A stretch of DNA of 64,000 bases from Pandoraea horticolens (GTDB taxonomy: Bacteria > Pseudomonadota > Gammaproteobacteria > Burkholderiales > Burkholderiaceae). The DNA is taken from assembly GCF_902459555.1 (NCBI RefSeq), contig NZ_CABPSM010000019.1, positions 1 to 64,000 of the forward strand, written 5' to 3'. A model generated the notes under the pieces. It saw only the letters and a list, made by a program, of their open reading frames with translations. It had not been told where the DNA came from and ran no database searches. Positions 17,794 through 28,218 of this stretch are shown here, one piece after another. The position numbers and the translations under genes are program-made. How positions within the stretch are numbered: position 1 is the stretch's first letter; every line of letters starts with the position of its first letter.

Positions 17794-18672
17794 ATGAGCG
17801 ACTCCTCGACTACCGGAAATTCCCCTATGCCCTCCGCCGCAGCGGCCACACCGGTTGCTGCACGCCCGGTCTTCATCGTGTCCGACGGCACCGGAATTAC
17901 CGCCGAAACGTTCGCGCATTCGATCCTCGCACAATTCGAAATGCGTTTCCGTCAGATTCGCGTTCCGTTCGTGGATTCGGTCGATAAAGCCTATGAAACG
18001 GCACAACGGATCAATGAAATGTATCGAACGGAGAATGTCCGGCCGATCATTTTCAGCACACTCGTCGACGCGCGGGCCAACGAGATTCTGCGCAATTGCC
18101 AGGGCGTGATTCTCGACATGTTCCAGACGTTCATCGAACCGCTGGAAGTGGAGCTGGGCCTCAAGTCGATGCACGCCATCGGCCGCGTTCACCAGAACGC
18201 CGACAGCGAGGCCTACAAGAACCGGATCGAGGCGGTGAACTTCTCGCTCGCGCACGACGACGGTCAGTCCAACAAGAATCTGCAAAGCGCCGACGTGATC
18301 CTCGTAGGCGTATCGCGCAGCGGCAAGACACCGACCACGCTCTATCTCGCCATGCAATACGGCGTGAAGGCCGCGAACTATCCGTTGATTCCGGAAGATT
18401 TCGAGCGCGAAAAGCTGCCCTCCACGCTCGATCAGTACAAGGACAAGATCTTCGGGCTGTCCATCGATCCGCAACGGCTCTCGGAGATTCGCAACGAGCG
18501 TCGTCCGGGCAGCAAGTATGCGTCCCTGGAAAATTGCCGCTACGAGGTCAACGAGGCCGAGGCGATGATGCGCCGCGAAGGGATCAAATGGCTGTCGTCG
18601 ACACACAAGTCGATTGAAGAAATCGCCACGACCATCCTGCAGGAAATCAAACTGGAGCGTGACGTCTACTGA
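17794..18672 (+). CDS. ppsR: PEP synthase regulatory protein (bifunctional kinase/pyrophosphorylase)
   Basis: Inactivates PEP synthase by ADP-dependent phosphorylation of its regulatory Thr and reactivates it by Pi-dependent dephosphorylation. The DUF299/PSRP family is shown by FIVSDGTGITAETFAHSILA near the N-terminus, P-loop GVSRSGKTPTTLYLAMQYG, LSIDPQRLSEIRNERRPGS and the ending SIEEIATTILQEIKL. The start is uncertain. Met at 17794 gives 292 residues, 17827 gives 281, and 17770 gives 300; none has a strong ribosome-binding site. The family core needs only the part from VFIVSDGTG on. Divergent ppsA is its substrate. Confidence 0.93.
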   Translation: MSDSSTTGNSPMPSAAAATPVAARPVFIVSDGTGITAETFAHSILAQFEMRFRQIRVPFVDSVDKAYETAQRINEMYRTENVRPIIFSTLVDARANEILRNCQGVILDMFQTFIEPLEVELGLKSMHAIGRVHQNADSEAYKNRIEAVNFSLAHDDGQSNKNLQSADVILVGVSRSGKTPTTLYLAMQYGVKAANYPLIPEDFEREKLPSTLDQYKDKIFGLSIDPQRLSEIRNERRPGSKYASLENCRYEVNEAEAMMRREGIKWLSSTHKSIEEIATTILQEIKLERDVY

Positions 18673-18710
18673 CGTCTTTCAGCCATGCGATTTGCGGCTG
18701 CGCTGACGAC

Positions 18711-18739
18711 AAAAGGGACGCCATCGGCGTCCCTTTTTG
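18711..18739. terminator. Bidirectional terminator between ppsR and SpoU methyltransferase
   Basis: AAAAGGGACGCC, short loop, GGCGTCCCTTTTT forms a strong stem with A and T runs on both sides. It serves the convergent ppsR gene and the end of the long minus-strand array. Confidence 0.88.
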
Positions 18740-18767
18740 TTTGCACCACGCACTCTCGCGAACCCGC

Positions 18768-19547
18768 TCAGGACAGTCGTTGACGCACCGCTTCGAACAG
18801 GCAGATGGCAGCGCACGCCGCCACGTTGAGCGACTCCATACCGCCCGGCTGCGGAATACGAATCGGCGTCTGCACGCGCTCGAGCCAATGTGGCGACACG
18901 CCGGCACCTTCATTGCCGAAAACCCATGCCACAGGCGCGCGTAAATCCTGCTCGTACAGCGATGTGCTCGCCTGCAAACTCGTCGCCAGCAGAGGCACCG
19001 ACAGACGCGGCGCGAGCGAATCCGACGTGCAATGCTCCACGATATTCAGTGAGAAATGCGCGCCCATTCCGGCACGCAGCACCTTACTCGACCACGCGAG
19101 CGCTGTGCCCGACATGCAATACACGTCGCGAACGCCGGCCGCCGCTGCACTGCGGAGAATCGAACCGACATTACCCGCGTCCTGCACGGCATCAAGGATG
19201 ACGCAGTCCGTCTTTTGCGACGTCGGCAGATGCCCCGGGGGCACCTCCACGACGAACAGCAGCGGCACGCCGTTGACGAGCGTCGACAGCGGCTCGAAGA
19301 GTGCCTGTGGCAAACACACGCGACGCTCGGCCTCCACTCTTGCCCAGATCTGCGCGACTTCGTCGTTCTCAAGCGCCGGTTCCGCTGCCACGCATACGAG
19401 CGGCTGCCCCAGCACGTCGAGATAAGCATCGGCCAGATGCACACCTTCCAGCAATGTCTGACCGAGCTTGCGCCGCTGCTGGTTCGACTGCGCCAGTTGC
19501 TTCAGGCGCTTGTAGAACGGATTGTCTTTGGAACTGATGAGCTTCAT
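18768..19547 (-). CDS. TrmH/SpoU-family RNA 2'-O-methyltransferase
   Basis: A 259-residue SPOUT methyltransferase. N-terminal residues ~1-90 form a substrate-binding domain ([32 protein letters not shown]). The C-terminal trefoil-knot motifs are [20 protein letters not shown] (motif 1), [11 protein letters not shown] (motif 2) and [20 protein letters not shown] (motif 3). It methylates ribose in rRNA or tRNA using SAM; the exact nucleotide cannot be told. It overlaps rnhB by 4 bp (ATGA) and is the last gene of the lpx operon, just before a terminator. Confidence 0.9.
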   Translation of the reverse strand: MKLISSKDNPFYKRLKQLAQSNQQRRKLGQTLLEGVHLADAYLDVLGQPLVCVAAEPALENDEVAQIWARVEAERRVCLPQALFEPLSTLVNGVPLLFVVEVPPGHLPTSQKTDCVILDAVQDAGNVGSILRSAAAAGVRDVYCMSGTALAWSSKVLRAGMGAHFSLNIVEHCTSDSLAPRLSVPLLATSLQASTSLYEQDLRAPVAWVFGNEGAGVSPHWLERVQTPIRIPQPGGMESLNVAACAAICLFEAVRQRLS

Positions 19548-20293
19548 GACGAACGCGCCAGACGAGAAACAGTAAGCACGCCGAAGATTTCAAACGCCTC
19601 TCGAACCGGCGCGAAGGACTGGCGATGATGCGGGCTGGGACCGTGCAGGCGAAGCGCCTCCAGATGGCGCGGCGTGCCATAACCGACGTGTTCGTCGAAA
19701 CCGTATTGCGGGAATTCTTCGTGCAGGGCAACCAACTGACGGTCGCGCGTGACCTTCGCAAGAATCGACGCCGCCGAAATCGCAGGCACCGTATCGTCGC
19801 CTTTGATAATGGCCTCGGCACGCATCGGCAGCGCGGGGCAGCGATTGCCATCGATCAGCGCCAGCGTCGGTACGCGCGGCAAACCATTCACGGCACGCTG
19901 CATCGCGAGCATCGTCGCATGGAGGATATTCAGGGAATCGATCTCCGCCACGCTCGCCTCGGCGATGCAATACGCGAGCGAGCGTTCGACGATCTCCTCA
20001 TAAAGCGCCTCACGACGCTGGGCCGTGAGCTTCTTCGAATCGGCCAACCCCTTGATCGGACGCGACGGATCGAGAATCACCGCTGCCGTCACGACGGGAC
20101 CGGCCAGCGGGCCGCGCCCGACTTCATCCACGCCACAGGTCAGATCGGCGGCCACGTCGGCAAACAGGTCGAGCGCCATCTGCGGCAACGCCGCTTTGGC
20201 GGCACGGGTACGCGGCCTGCCAGCGCCGGGCGTAACGTCTTCGTCCGATGAGACTTTACGTGCGACACGGCGCGCTTTGACTTCCTCGCTCAT
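19544..20293 (-). CDS. rnhB: Ribonuclease HII
   Basis: Cleaves RNA in RNA-DNA hybrids and at single embedded ribonucleotides. The catalytic core starts with [15 protein letters not shown] (Asp and Glu metal ligands) and includes [13 protein letters not shown], the second Asp in LIDGN, and the C-terminal segment [11 protein letters not shown]. The 249-residue product carries about 50 extra N-terminal residues rich in Arg, Lys and Ala, compared with ~200 in E. coli. The extension is within the operon frame, and its start overlaps lpxB by 4 bp, which supports it. An internal start cannot be excluded. Confidence 0.95.
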   Translation of the reverse strand: MSEEVKARRVARKVSSDEDVTPGAGRPRTRAAKAALPQMALDLFADVAADLTCGVDEVGRGPLAGPVVTAAVILDPSRPIKGLADSKKLTAQRREALYEEIVERSLAYCIAEASVAEIDSLNILHATMLAMQRAVNGLPRVPTLALIDGNRCPALPMRAEAIIKGDDTVPAISAASILAKVTRDRQLVALHEEFPQYGFDEHVGYGTPRHLEALRLHGPSPHHRQSFAPVREAFEIFGVLTVSRLARSS

Positions 20294-21465
20294 ATCCGCC
20301 CTTTCTCACGCAACACGCGCTCGATGACTTCGGCCGAACGCGCCGCCGTGTTCTGGCGCAGTTGTTCGTGAATCTTCGTGAAGCGCGCCTGCAAGGATTC
20401 GCGCAACGCCGGGTCGATCAACTGCTTCCAGACGGCATTGGCGAGGGCTTCAGGGGTCGCGAAATGCTGCAGCAACTCCGGCACGACGAACTCGCCCGAC
20501 AGGATATTCGGCAACCCAACATACGGCAGATAGCCCTGACGCTTCATGATCTGCGCCGTCAGCCAAGGCACCTTATACGAGATGACCATCGGCTTCTTGT
20601 ACAGCGCTGCTTCCAGCGTAGCCGTTCCGCTGGCGAGTAGCACACTATCTGCGGCTTCGAGCGCAAGGGGCGCTCGGCCTTCGGTCACGGTCAGATTGAG
20701 GTCGCTGTGCGCGTCCAGGATCGATTGCATCAGCACACGCAGGCGCGGCGTGGCGGCCGGGAGGACGAAGCGAATCGACGGGTCGCGCTTGGCCAGCAAA
20801 CGCATCGCCGCGAAAAACACCGGCGCGAGACGTTGCACCTCGGATGTCCGGCTGCCCGGCAGGATGGCGACGACAGGGCTATCTCCCTGGAGCGCCAGCT
20901 TCGCCCTCGCACCGGCGACATCGGGCACCATCGGAATCTTGTCGGCCATCGGATGGCCGACGAACGTCGCATCGATACCCGCCCGGTGGTAAATCTCCGG
21001 CTCGAACGGGAACAGGCACAGCATGTGATCGACCGCGCGTTTGATCTTCTTGATGCGCCCACCTCGCCAAGCCCAGATCGACGGGCTCACGAAATGGATC
21101 GTGGGAATGCCCGCTTCGCGCAGCTTGATTTCGAGATCGAAGTTGAAGTCGGGTGCGTCGAAACCCACGAATGCCAGCGGCTTGTCCGCCAGCCAACGCT
21201 CGCGAAGTTGCTTGCGAATCGAGAGAATCTCGCGCAGATGCTTGATGACTTCGACATAGCCCATGACGGAGAGCTTGTCGATCGGCCAATAGGCGTCGAA
21301 GCCCTCCTCCGCCATATGCGGACCACCGACACCCGCGTATGCGATGTCGGCCGGAAGATTCTGCTTGAGGCCGGCAAGAACGTTGCCGGCAATGAGATCG
21401 CCAGACAGCTCCCCTGCCACCATCGCCAGGGTTCGCTGGCCGGCGCCGGAAAGGGTCGGCGGCAT
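20290..21465 (-). CDS. lpxB: Lipid-A-disaccharide synthase
   Basis: Joins lipid X and UDP-2,3-diacylglucosamine to form the lipid A disaccharide backbone at the inner membrane. The 391-residue GT19 glycosyltransferase shows [64 protein letters not shown] and the C-terminal [20 protein letters not shown]. Length is normal. It lies 3 bp after lpxA and overlaps rnhB, clearly in the same operon. Confidence 0.97.
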   Translation of the reverse strand: MPPTLSGAGQRTLAMVAGELSGDLIAGNVLAGLKQNLPADIAYAGVGGPHMAEEGFDAYWPIDKLSVMGYVEVIKHLREILSIRKQLRERWLADKPLAFVGFDAPDFNFDLEIKLREAGIPTIHFVSPSIWAWRGGRIKKIKRAVDHMLCLFPFEPEIYHRAGIDATFVGHPMADKIPMVPDVAGARAKLALQGDSPVVAILPGSRTSEVQRLAPVFFAAMRLLAKRDPSIRFVLPAATPRLRVLMQSILDAHSDLNLTVTEGRAPLALEAADSVLLASGTATLEAALYKKPMVISYKVPWLTAQIMKRQGYLPYVGLPNILSGEFVVPELLQHFATPEALANAVWKQLIDPALRESLQARFTKIHEQLRQNTAARSAEVIERVLREKGRI

Positions 21466-21468
21466 AGA

Positions 21469-22260
21469 TTAGCGCACGATACCGCGCGTGCCAGTATTGA
21501 GAAAATCGAGCAGCGAGCGCACGGCGTCGAAGACATCTGGCGCACCTGCGTTGCCAAAGGCCTCGATCTGCACCTTCGCTTCGTCGAGCGTCAAACCGCT
21601 CTTATAGAGCAGCTTATACGCGTGACGCAGCGCGGTAATGGCATCGGCGGTGAAGTTACGGCGACGCAGCCCCTCGACATTGATGCCATAAGGCACAGCG
21701 CGGTCGCCCGACGCAATCACGAACGGCGGCACGTCTTGCACGAGTACCGAAGCCCCGCCCACCATCGAATGCGCACCAATGCGCACGAACTGATGCACAC
21801 CGGTCATGCCGCCAATGATTGCCCAGTCACCGACTTGGACGTGGCCGGCCAGTTGCGCATTGCTCGAGAACACCGTGTGGTTGCCCACGTGGCAGTCGTG
21901 AGCGATGTGCACGTAGGCCATGATCCAGTTGTCATTGCCGATACCGGTCAAGCCACCGTCCTGCACCGTACCGGTGTGGATGGTCGTGAATTCGCGGATC
22001 GTGTTGCGATCGCCAATGACAAGCTTCGTCGGCTCGCCAGCGTACTTCATATCCTGCGGGCTGCCGCCGATCGACGCGAACGGGCCGATCTTGTTGCCCT
22101 CGCCCAGCGTTGTATGGCCGTCGACAATCGTATGCGCAAGAATCTGCGTGCCGGCGCCGATCGTCACATTCGGCCCGACAATCGCATAGGGACCGACGGC
22201 AACGTCCTCAGCGAGTTGCGCCTTCGGATCGACGACTGCAGTGGGATGAATATGGGTCAT
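21469..22260 (-). CDS. lpxA: UDP-N-acetylglucosamine O-acyltransferase
   Basis: First step of lipid A synthesis: transfer of a 3-hydroxyacyl chain from ACP to UDP-GlcNAc. The 263-residue left-handed beta-helix starts [20 protein letters not shown]. It contains catalytic His121 in [10 protein letters not shown], the [20 protein letters not shown] stretch, and the C-terminal helical part from [10 protein letters not shown]. An open frame extends 15 codons further upstream but lacks similarity and would overlap fabZ. It is in the lpxD-fabZ-lpxA-lpxB order typical of Proteobacteria. Confidence 0.97.
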   Translation of the reverse strand: MTHIHPTAVVDPKAQLAEDVAVGPYAIVGPNVTIGAGTQILAHTIVDGHTTLGEGNKIGPFASIGGSPQDMKYAGEPTKLVIGDRNTIREFTTIHTGTVQDGGLTGIGNDNWIMAYVHIAHDCHVGNHTVFSSNAQLAGHVQVGDWAIIGGMTGVHQFVRIGAHSMVGGASVLVQDVPPFVIASGDRAVPYGINVEGLRRRNFTADAITALRHAYKLLYKSGLTLDEAKVQIEAFGNAGAPDVFDAVRSLLDFLNTGTRGIVR

Positions 22261-22277
22261 GAGCATCTCGATTCCGG

Positions 22278-22736
22278 TTATTCGCCGTTCTTCTTGACCA
22301 TGCACATGAACTCGGCTTCCGCCGCGGTCTCGCCCTCTACCAACGCCTTGCCCTTGAACTTGTAGAAGCCGCGGCGCTCGCTCACGAAATCGACGTCGAG
22401 CACGAGTTGGTCACCCGGTTCGACCGGACGCCTGAAGCGAACGCTCTCGATAGCCACGAAGTAGTACAGCGTGTTCTCGTCGTGCACCGCCTCTTCCGAG
22501 AACGTGAGCAGCGCAGCGGCTTGCGCCAGCGCTTCGACGATCAGCACGCCCGGCATCACCGGACGCTGCGGATAATGACCCGTGAAGTACGGCTCATTGA
22601 TCGTGACGTTCTTGATGACCTTGATGTTCTTTTTGCGCTCCAGGCCGATCACGCGGTCCACCATCAGCATCGGGTACCGATGCGGCAGCAGCTTCATGAT
22701 CTTGTGGATGTCGATGGTAATAGTGGTCTCGCTCAT
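22278..22736 (-). CDS. fabZ: 3-hydroxyacyl-ACP dehydratase
   Basis: Dehydrates 3-hydroxyacyl-ACP in fatty acid elongation and competes with LpxA and LpxD for 3-hydroxyacyl-ACP, which explains its place in the lpx operon. The 152-residue hot-dog protein shows [16 protein letters not shown], catalytic His54 in [13 protein letters not shown] and Glu68 in VEALAQAA, at the same numbers as in E. coli FabZ. Its start overlaps the lpxD stop by 4 bp. Confidence 0.97.
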   Translation of the reverse strand: MSETTITIDIHKIMKLLPHRYPMLMVDRVIGLERKKNIKVIKNVTINEPYFTGHYPQRPVMPGVLIVEALAQAAALLTFSEEAVHDENTLYYFVAIESVRFRRPVEPGDQLVLDVDFVSERRGFYKFKGKALVEGETAAEAEFMCMVKKNGE

Positions 22737-23821
22737 TTGTCCTGCAGGTCTTTGACCTTCGCTTCAAGTTGACGCACGCGGTCGCGCATCTTGTCCAGAT
22801 TACGCATGATGGCCGCGTTTTTGTTCCATTCGGCATTCGGGATAGCCGGAAACGCGCTGGTATAGGTTCCCGGGCCAGGAATCGACTTCGACACCCCCGA
22901 CTTTGCCGTCACGATGACCCGGTCGCCAATCGTCACATGCCCGGCCACGCCCACGGCGCCGCCCAGCATGCAGAATTTCCCGATAGTACTGCTGCCGGCG
23001 ATGCCCGTACATGCGGCAATCACCGTATAGGCTCCCACGCGCACGTTATGCGCGATCTGCACCTGATTATCGATCTTGCAACCGCGCTCGATCACCGTAT
23101 CGGCCATCGCACCGCGATCGATGGAGGTCGATGCGCCGATTTCGACGTCGTCCTCGATCACCGCACGTCCCACCTGAGGAATCTTTACCCACTCGCCGCC
23201 ATTGGCAGAGAAGTCGGGCGCGAATCCGAAACCATCCGAACCGATCACCGCGCCCGCGTGAATCACGCAACGCGCGCCAATCACGGTCGCGTGGTAAAGC
23301 GTGGCATTCGGATAGACGAGCACGTCGTCACCCAACGTCGTACCGCGACCGACGAACACGTTCGCCACCAGACGAACCCGCTCGCCCAGACGCGCCCCCG
23401 CCTCGATCACGACATTCGGACCGATGACGCACGACGCCGGCACAACAGCCGTCGGATCGACGACTGCGCTCGGATGAATACCGGCAGGCGGTACAGGCGC
23501 CGCGGCTTGCGCGAACATCTGAGCCACGCGCGCGAAGTACGCATACGGATTCGGCGCGATGATCCACGCGCGCCCTTCATACGACGGCAGCTTGTCGAAG
23601 TCGGCTTTGGAGAGAATCACGGCCGCCGCGCCCGAATTGGGCACTTCGGCGAGATACAACGGATTGGACAGAAACGCGAGTTGCTTGGCGCTCGCGCGAT
23701 CGAGCGGTGCCAGACCATCGACCGCGACGTCGCCGTCACCCACGAGGTCGCCACCGAAGCGGGCGACCAATTGAGCCAGCGACACCGACGGCAATGCCGG
23801 CGTGGACGACGCGCCCGTCAC
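22733..23821 (-). CDS. lpxD: UDP-3-O-acylglucosamine N-acyltransferase
   Basis: Adds the N-linked 3-hydroxyacyl chain in lipid A synthesis. In the 362-residue protein the N-terminal uridine-binding domain (~residues 15-115) precedes a long hexapeptide-repeat beta-helix ([60 protein letters not shown]). A C-terminal helical tail ([19 protein letters not shown]) ends the protein. The start overlaps the skp stop by 4 bp. Confidence 0.97.
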   Translation of the reverse strand: MTGASSTPALPSVSLAQLVARFGGDLVGDGDVAVDGLAPLDRASAKQLAFLSNPLYLAEVPNSGAAAVILSKADFDKLPSYEGRAWIIAPNPYAYFARVAQMFAQAAAPVPPAGIHPSAVVDPTAVVPASCVIGPNVVIEAGARLGERVRLVANVFVGRGTTLGDDVLVYPNATLYHATVIGARCVIHAGAVIGSDGFGFAPDFSANGGEWVKIPQVGRAVIEDDVEIGASTSIDRGAMADTVIERGCKIDNQVQIAHNVRVGAYTVIAACTGIAGSSTIGKFCMLGGAVGVAGHVTIGDRVIVTAKSGVSKSIPGPGTYTSAFPAIPNAEWNKNAAIMRNLDKMRDRVRQLEAKVKDLQDK

Positions 23822-24354
23822 TTGCCACCAGTGCCGCTACCCGAACTTGCGTTCAGCGTCTTGAGCACTTTGTCGGTAATGTCGATACGCGGACTCACGT
23901 AGACCGCCTCTTGCACGATCAGATCGTACTTGTCCGCTTCCGCAATCTGCTTGATGACGCGATTGGCGCGATCGAGCACGGCCGCGAGTTCTTCGTTGCG
24001 ACGCTGATTCAGGTCCTCACGAAACTCGCGTTGCTTGCGCTGGAACTCAGTGTCGGCGGCTGCCAGATCACGCTGACGCTTGGCACGCTCGGCATCGGAC
24101 AACGTCGGGTTGTCCTTGTCGAGCTTGTCCGACATCGCCTTGAGACGTTGCGCCATCGCCTGCAGATCCGCGTCCCGCTTGGAGAACTCGGCTTCGAGCT
24201 TGGCTTGTGCGGCCTTGGCCGGCGCTGAATCGCGAAGAATGCGATCCGAGTTGACAGCGGCGATGCGCGCATCCTGAGCCATGGCGGCGAATGCCGCACC
24301 AGCCAGCAACGCCGCGGCAAGGCCGCGAAGGCAATGCTTACGGATACCGTTCAA
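23818..24354 (-). CDS. skp: Periplasmic chaperone OmpH/Skp
   Basis: Holds unfolded outer-membrane proteins in the periplasm and passes them to the Bam complex. The product is 178 residues if translation starts at the TTG at 24354 ([20 protein letters not shown] then FAAMAQD, a signal peptide). A GAGGGG ribosome-binding site precedes this TTG, and no ATG at a suitable place gives a signal peptide. The mature part starts [20 protein letters not shown] and is a long charged coiled coil (~residues 45-130). It lies 52 bp downstream of bamA, the usual partner. Confidence 0.9.
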   Translation of the reverse strand: MNGIRKHCLRGLAAALLAGAAFAAMAQDARIAAVNSDRILRDSAPAKAAQAKLEAEFSKRDADLQAMAQRLKAMSDKLDKDNPTLSDAERAKRQRDLAAADTEFQRKQREFREDLNQRRNEELAAVLDRANRVIKQIAEADKYDLIVQEAVYVSPRIDITDKVLKTLNASSGSGTGGK

Positions 24355-24406
24355 TGTATTACCCCTCACAACGATGAAACGTTCGGAACCGATCGATGTG
24401 TCGTCG

Positions 24407-26710
24407 TTAGAACGACGTACCGACCTGGAACTGGAATTTCTGATACTGATCGCCCGTCTTCTTGACGAGCGGGAAGCCCATCGAGAGCTTGAGCGGGCCA
24501 ATCGGTGAAATCCACGACAGGCCGAAACCGTAAGAATAGCGCAGGTTATTGAAGGTAATCGCCTGGCCGTTATCGAACACGTTACCACCGTCCAGGAACG
24601 TGAAGATACGCAGCGTGCGGTCATAACCCGTGCCTGGCAGCGGGAACGTCAGTTCAATATTACCGATCAGCTTCGAAGCACCACCCAGCGGCTCGCCGTT
24701 GGTGTCCTTCGGACCCAGCGAACTCGGCTCGTAACCCCGCACCGAACCGATACCACCCGCGTAGTAGTTCTTAAAGATCGGGAACGGCTGACCGCCCATC
24801 CCGTGGCCGTAGCCGACTTCACCGTTAAGCGCCAGCGTGAAGCCACGGCTCACCGGGTAGTAGTACTGGTGCTGGTAGTAAGCACGGAAGTACTTGGTCG
24901 TTCCGATCGGCGTACCGATTTCGATGTTGGCCTGCTGATAGTGGCCACGATTCGGGATCAGTGCGCTGTCACGCGAATCGCGCGACCAGCCCACGGTCAG
25001 CGGGTAGTTGTTGCTGACGTAACCGAACTGGTTGGCGTAATCAATATAGCGTTGCGGCGTCGTGCCATCGCTCGTCAGGTGCAGACGCGTCTGTTCGAAG
25101 CCGATACCGAAGAACACCGTGTCGACTTCCGAGAACGGCACACCGAACTTCAGGTTACCGCCCAGCGTGTTGATACGGAAATCCGAATTGCTCGTGAGCA
25201 GCAGCGGCTGATACGTACGGTAGTAGATGTCGGTAATACGGCTCACACCGTCGACCGTGAAGTACGGATCGACCTGCGTGACAGCCAACGTACGGTAGGT
25301 CTTACCGGTATTCACGTTCACCGACAGCGAGGTACCCGAACCGAACACATTGTCCTGGCTGATACCGGCTTGCAGCACCACCTTGTCGGTCGACGAGAAA
25401 CCCGCACCCACGTTGATCGTGCCGGTCGGCTTTTCTTCCACCTTCACTTGAAGGTCGACCTGATCGTTCGAACCGGCTACCGGCTCGGTCGTCACGTTCA
25501 CGTCGGTGAAGTAGCCGAGACGGTTGATACGATCCTGCGACAGCTTGAGGCGGTCGGCGTCATACCACGAGCTTTCGAGCTGGCGCAGTTCGCGGCGGAT
25601 CACTTCGTCACGCGTGCGCGAGTTGCCCACGATGTTGATCTTGCGAACGTACACGCGACGGCCCGGATCGATCGTCAGCGCCAACGCCACCGTGTGGTTG
25701 TTGCGATCGATCGTCGGCTGGGCGTTCACATTGGCGAACGCAAAGCCGTAGTTACCCAGCAGATCGGAAATCGCCTTCGTGCTGGCTTGCAGCTTGGCCG
25801 CAGAGAAAGTGTCGCCCGGCTTCAACTGTACGAGCTTCTGAATGTCATCCTGCTTGCCCAGCATCTCGCCGCCAACCTTGACGTCCGATACCTTGTACGG
25901 CTCGCCTTCATGCAGGTTGATCGTGAGGAACATCTCGTCCTTGTCCGGCGTGATCGAAACGTCGGTGGAGTCGATGTTGAATTCCAGATAACCGCGGTTC
26001 AGATAGAACGAACGCAGCTTTTCCAGGTCGCCCGTGAGCTTGTCCTTGGAGTACAGGTCGTTCTTCGAGTACCACGACAGCCAGTTCGGCGTGCCGAGTT
26101 CCATCTCCGCCATCAGATCCGACGACGAGAACGCCTTGTTGCCAACGAAGTTGATCTGCTGGATCGTCGCCTTCGGGCCTTCGGTCACGGCGAACTGGAT
26201 ACCCACGCGGTTACGCTCGAGCGGCGTGACCGTCGTCTTCACCTCGGCAGCGTAGTAACCGCGCGTAAGGTATTGACGCTTGAGTTCCTGCTCCGACTTG
26301 TCGAGCAGGTTGCGATCGAAGGTGCGGCCTTCGGTCAGGCCGACCGAGCGCAGTGCCTTCTTCAGACCGTCTTTGTCGAATTCCTTGATGCCAAGGAAGT
26401 CGATGGAAGCAATCGCGGGACGCTCGTTGACATGCACCACCAGCACGCTGCCTTGCGCTTCAACGCTCACGTCCGAGAACAGGCCCGTTGCATAAAGGGC
26501 ACGAATTGCTTCGGTGCCCTTATCGTCGTTGAACTTGTCACCCGGTTTGACTGGCAAGTACGAGAACACGGTACCGGGTTCGATGCGCTGCAAGCCCTCC
26601 ACTCGGATATCCTTGACCACGAACGGCTCGACGGCGCGTGCCAAGAAACTGTGTGCCGCCAGAACCGCAATCACCAGGGTCTTCGGAACAAGGTGGTATT
26701 TATTCGACAA
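24407..26710 (-). CDS. bamA: Outer-membrane protein assembly factor BamA
   Basis: Central Omp85 subunit of the Bam machine. In the 767-residue protein a signal peptide (LVIAVLAAHSFLARAVEPFV) is followed by five POTRA domains to about residue 425. These include the first POTRA with VKDIRVEGLQRIEPGTVFSY and repeated V/I-x-G segments. A 16-strand barrel follows, with the VRGY motif (GIGSVRGYEPSSLGPKD) and the terminal aromatic signature FQFQVGTSF. Length is normal. The neighbours rseP upstream and skp downstream match the conserved envelope-biogenesis order. Confidence 0.97.
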   Translation of the reverse strand: MSNKYHLVPKTLVIAVLAAHSFLARAVEPFVVKDIRVEGLQRIEPGTVFSYLPVKPGDKFNDDKGTEAIRALYATGLFSDVSVEAQGSVLVVHVNERPAIASIDFLGIKEFDKDGLKKALRSVGLTEGRTFDRNLLDKSEQELKRQYLTRGYYAAEVKTTVTPLERNRVGIQFAVTEGPKATIQQINFVGNKAFSSSDLMAEMELGTPNWLSWYSKNDLYSKDKLTGDLEKLRSFYLNRGYLEFNIDSTDVSITPDKDEMFLTINLHEGEPYKVSDVKVGGEMLGKQDDIQKLVQLKPGDTFSAAKLQASTKAISDLLGNYGFAFANVNAQPTIDRNNHTVALALTIDPGRRVYVRKINIVGNSRTRDEVIRRELRQLESSWYDADRLKLSQDRINRLGYFTDVNVTTEPVAGSNDQVDLQVKVEEKPTGTINVGAGFSSTDKVVLQAGISQDNVFGSGTSLSVNVNTGKTYRTLAVTQVDPYFTVDGVSRITDIYYRTYQPLLLTSNSDFRINTLGGNLKFGVPFSEVDTVFFGIGFEQTRLHLTSDGTTPQRYIDYANQFGYVSNNYPLTVGWSRDSRDSALIPNRGHYQQANIEIGTPIGTTKYFRAYYQHQYYYPVSRGFTLALNGEVGYGHGMGGQPFPIFKNYYAGGIGSVRGYEPSSLGPKDTNGEPLGGASKLIGNIELTFPLPGTGYDRTLRIFTFLDGGNVFDNGQAITFNNLRYSYGFGLSWISPIGPLKLSMGFPLVKKTGDQYQKFQFQVGTSF

Positions 26711-26781
26711 CTTGCTTCCCCAAGAAACAATTGAATCGTAAAAACTCGGATTTGCCTGCGACGGCAGGCCCGTGACGCTGT

Positions 26782-28173
26782 CTAGTGCAGCAACTTCGAC
26801 AGGTCATTGAAAAGTGCTACGGCGGAGAGCGCAAGGATGCAAACGATGCCCACTCGTTGCAGCGCGCTTTGCCACCGCTCGGAAACTGCCCGACCGGTTA
26901 TCGCTTCGACCGCATAATATAACAGATAGCCACCGTCCAAAACTGGAATTGGTAACAGATTCAATACGCCAAGGCTAATGCTGACAAGCGCGAGAAAGGC
27001 AACGAAATAATCCAGCCCGAGTCTGGCCGAACGCCCCGCATAGTCTGCAATCGTCACCGGCCCGCTCAAATTCTTCAGCGATGCCTGCCCGGTGATCATC
27101 TTTCCGAACATCCGCACGCTGAACGCCGTGACGTCCCACGTGCGCTGCGCACCACGCCCAATCGCCTCGAATAACCCGTAACGCACCGTCACCGTGTCGA
27201 CCTGACTGGCCAGCGCCGCACCGATCTTGCCAACGCGCGCCCCACCCGCCTCGGCCGGATCGACCTCCGCACTCGGTGTCAGCGTCATGTTGCGCAACGC
27301 ACCGTCGCGCCGCACCGTGAGGGTCATCGGCTTACCTGGATGGGCACGCACGGCGTCCACCAGGGCCTTCGCCGATCCGACGGGGCTACCGTCGATTGCA
27401 GTGATTTCGTCACCGACCCGCAACCCAGCAAGACCGGCGGCCCCGCCGGCCATCAGTTGCCCCACCTTGACGCGCGCCGACGGCACCAGCCCGAGGCGCT
27501 GCATGAAGTCCTGCTCGCCGTCGGCATCGAAATGCTGACCGGCGGCATCCAGCATGAACTCGGCACGACCGTCGCGGGTACGCGCCACCAGCGTGACGCG
27601 CTGTCCGTCGATCACCGGATCGACCAGACGCCAGCGAAGATCTTCCCAGGAACGCACGGGCGCTTCATCGCCAACCGCTTCGTCGGGACTGCCGCCGTTC
27701 TCGCGGACACCGGTAATCAGCTCACCACCGGACATGCCTGCGCGCGCCGCCAACGTCCCTGCCGCCGGCGGCGCAATACGCGCGATGGGCTCGGTCACGC
27801 CGGCCAGATTCAGACCCGCGTACAGCGCGATGGCAAGGAGGAAGTTTGCGACCGGACCGGCCGCAACGATGGCAAAACGCTTGTAGACGGACTGCTGATT
27901 GAAGGCGCGCGCGCGATCTTCCGGCGCAACGATCTGCGTCTCGTCCCGTTCGTCGAGCATTTTGACGTAGCCACCAAGCGGCAAGGCGCAGACGGCCCAC
28001 TCCGTGCGATCGCGGCCCATCGTCCACTTGAACAACGGCACGCCGAACCCGACCGAGAATCTCAGAACCTTAACGCCACACAGGCGTGCCACGGAGTAAT
28101 GGCCCAACTCATGGAATACCACCAGCACGCCAATGGCGACGGCAAACGCGAGCAACGTGGTCAACAGAGTCAT
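26782..28173 (-). CDS. rseP: Site-2 metalloprotease RseP
   Basis: Inner-membrane zinc protease that cleaves anti-sigma factor RseA and leftover signal peptides. The 463-residue protein has zinc motif VVFHELGHYSVARLCG (His21, Glu22, His25) in the first helix. Two PDZ domains occupy the periplasmic part (~residues 115-310; LVPSARVKVGQLMAGGAAGL, GLRVGDEITAIDGSPVGSAK). The third zinc ligand lies in LNLLPIPVLDGGYLLYY, and a final helix ends the protein. It lies between dxr and bamA in the envelope operon. Confidence 0.97.
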   Translation of the reverse strand: MTLLTTLLAFAVAIGVLVVFHELGHYSVARLCGVKVLRFSVGFGVPLFKWTMGRDRTEWAVCALPLGGYVKMLDERDETQIVAPEDRARAFNQQSVYKRFAIVAAGPVANFLLAIALYAGLNLAGVTEPIARIAPPAAGTLAARAGMSGGELITGVRENGGSPDEAVGDEAPVRSWEDLRWRLVDPVIDGQRVTLVARTRDGRAEFMLDAAGQHFDADGEQDFMQRLGLVPSARVKVGQLMAGGAAGLAGLRVGDEITAIDGSPVGSAKALVDAVRAHPGKPMTLTVRRDGALRNMTLTPSAEVDPAEAGGARVGKIGAALASQVDTVTVRYGLFEAIGRGAQRTWDVTAFSVRMFGKMITGQASLKNLSGPVTIADYAGRSARLGLDYFVAFLALVSISLGVLNLLPIPVLDGGYLLYYAVEAITGRAVSERWQSALQRVGIVCILALSAVALFNDLSKLLH

Positions 28174-28218
28174 GAGCGAATTCGAGCCCCAGGGGACGTT
28201 ACGACATACGCCTGAGCG

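Noticed and set aside
24803-26734. 643-codon plus-strand frame antisense to bamA
   Set aside because: Shadow of bamA; no recognisable domain or ribosome-binding site.
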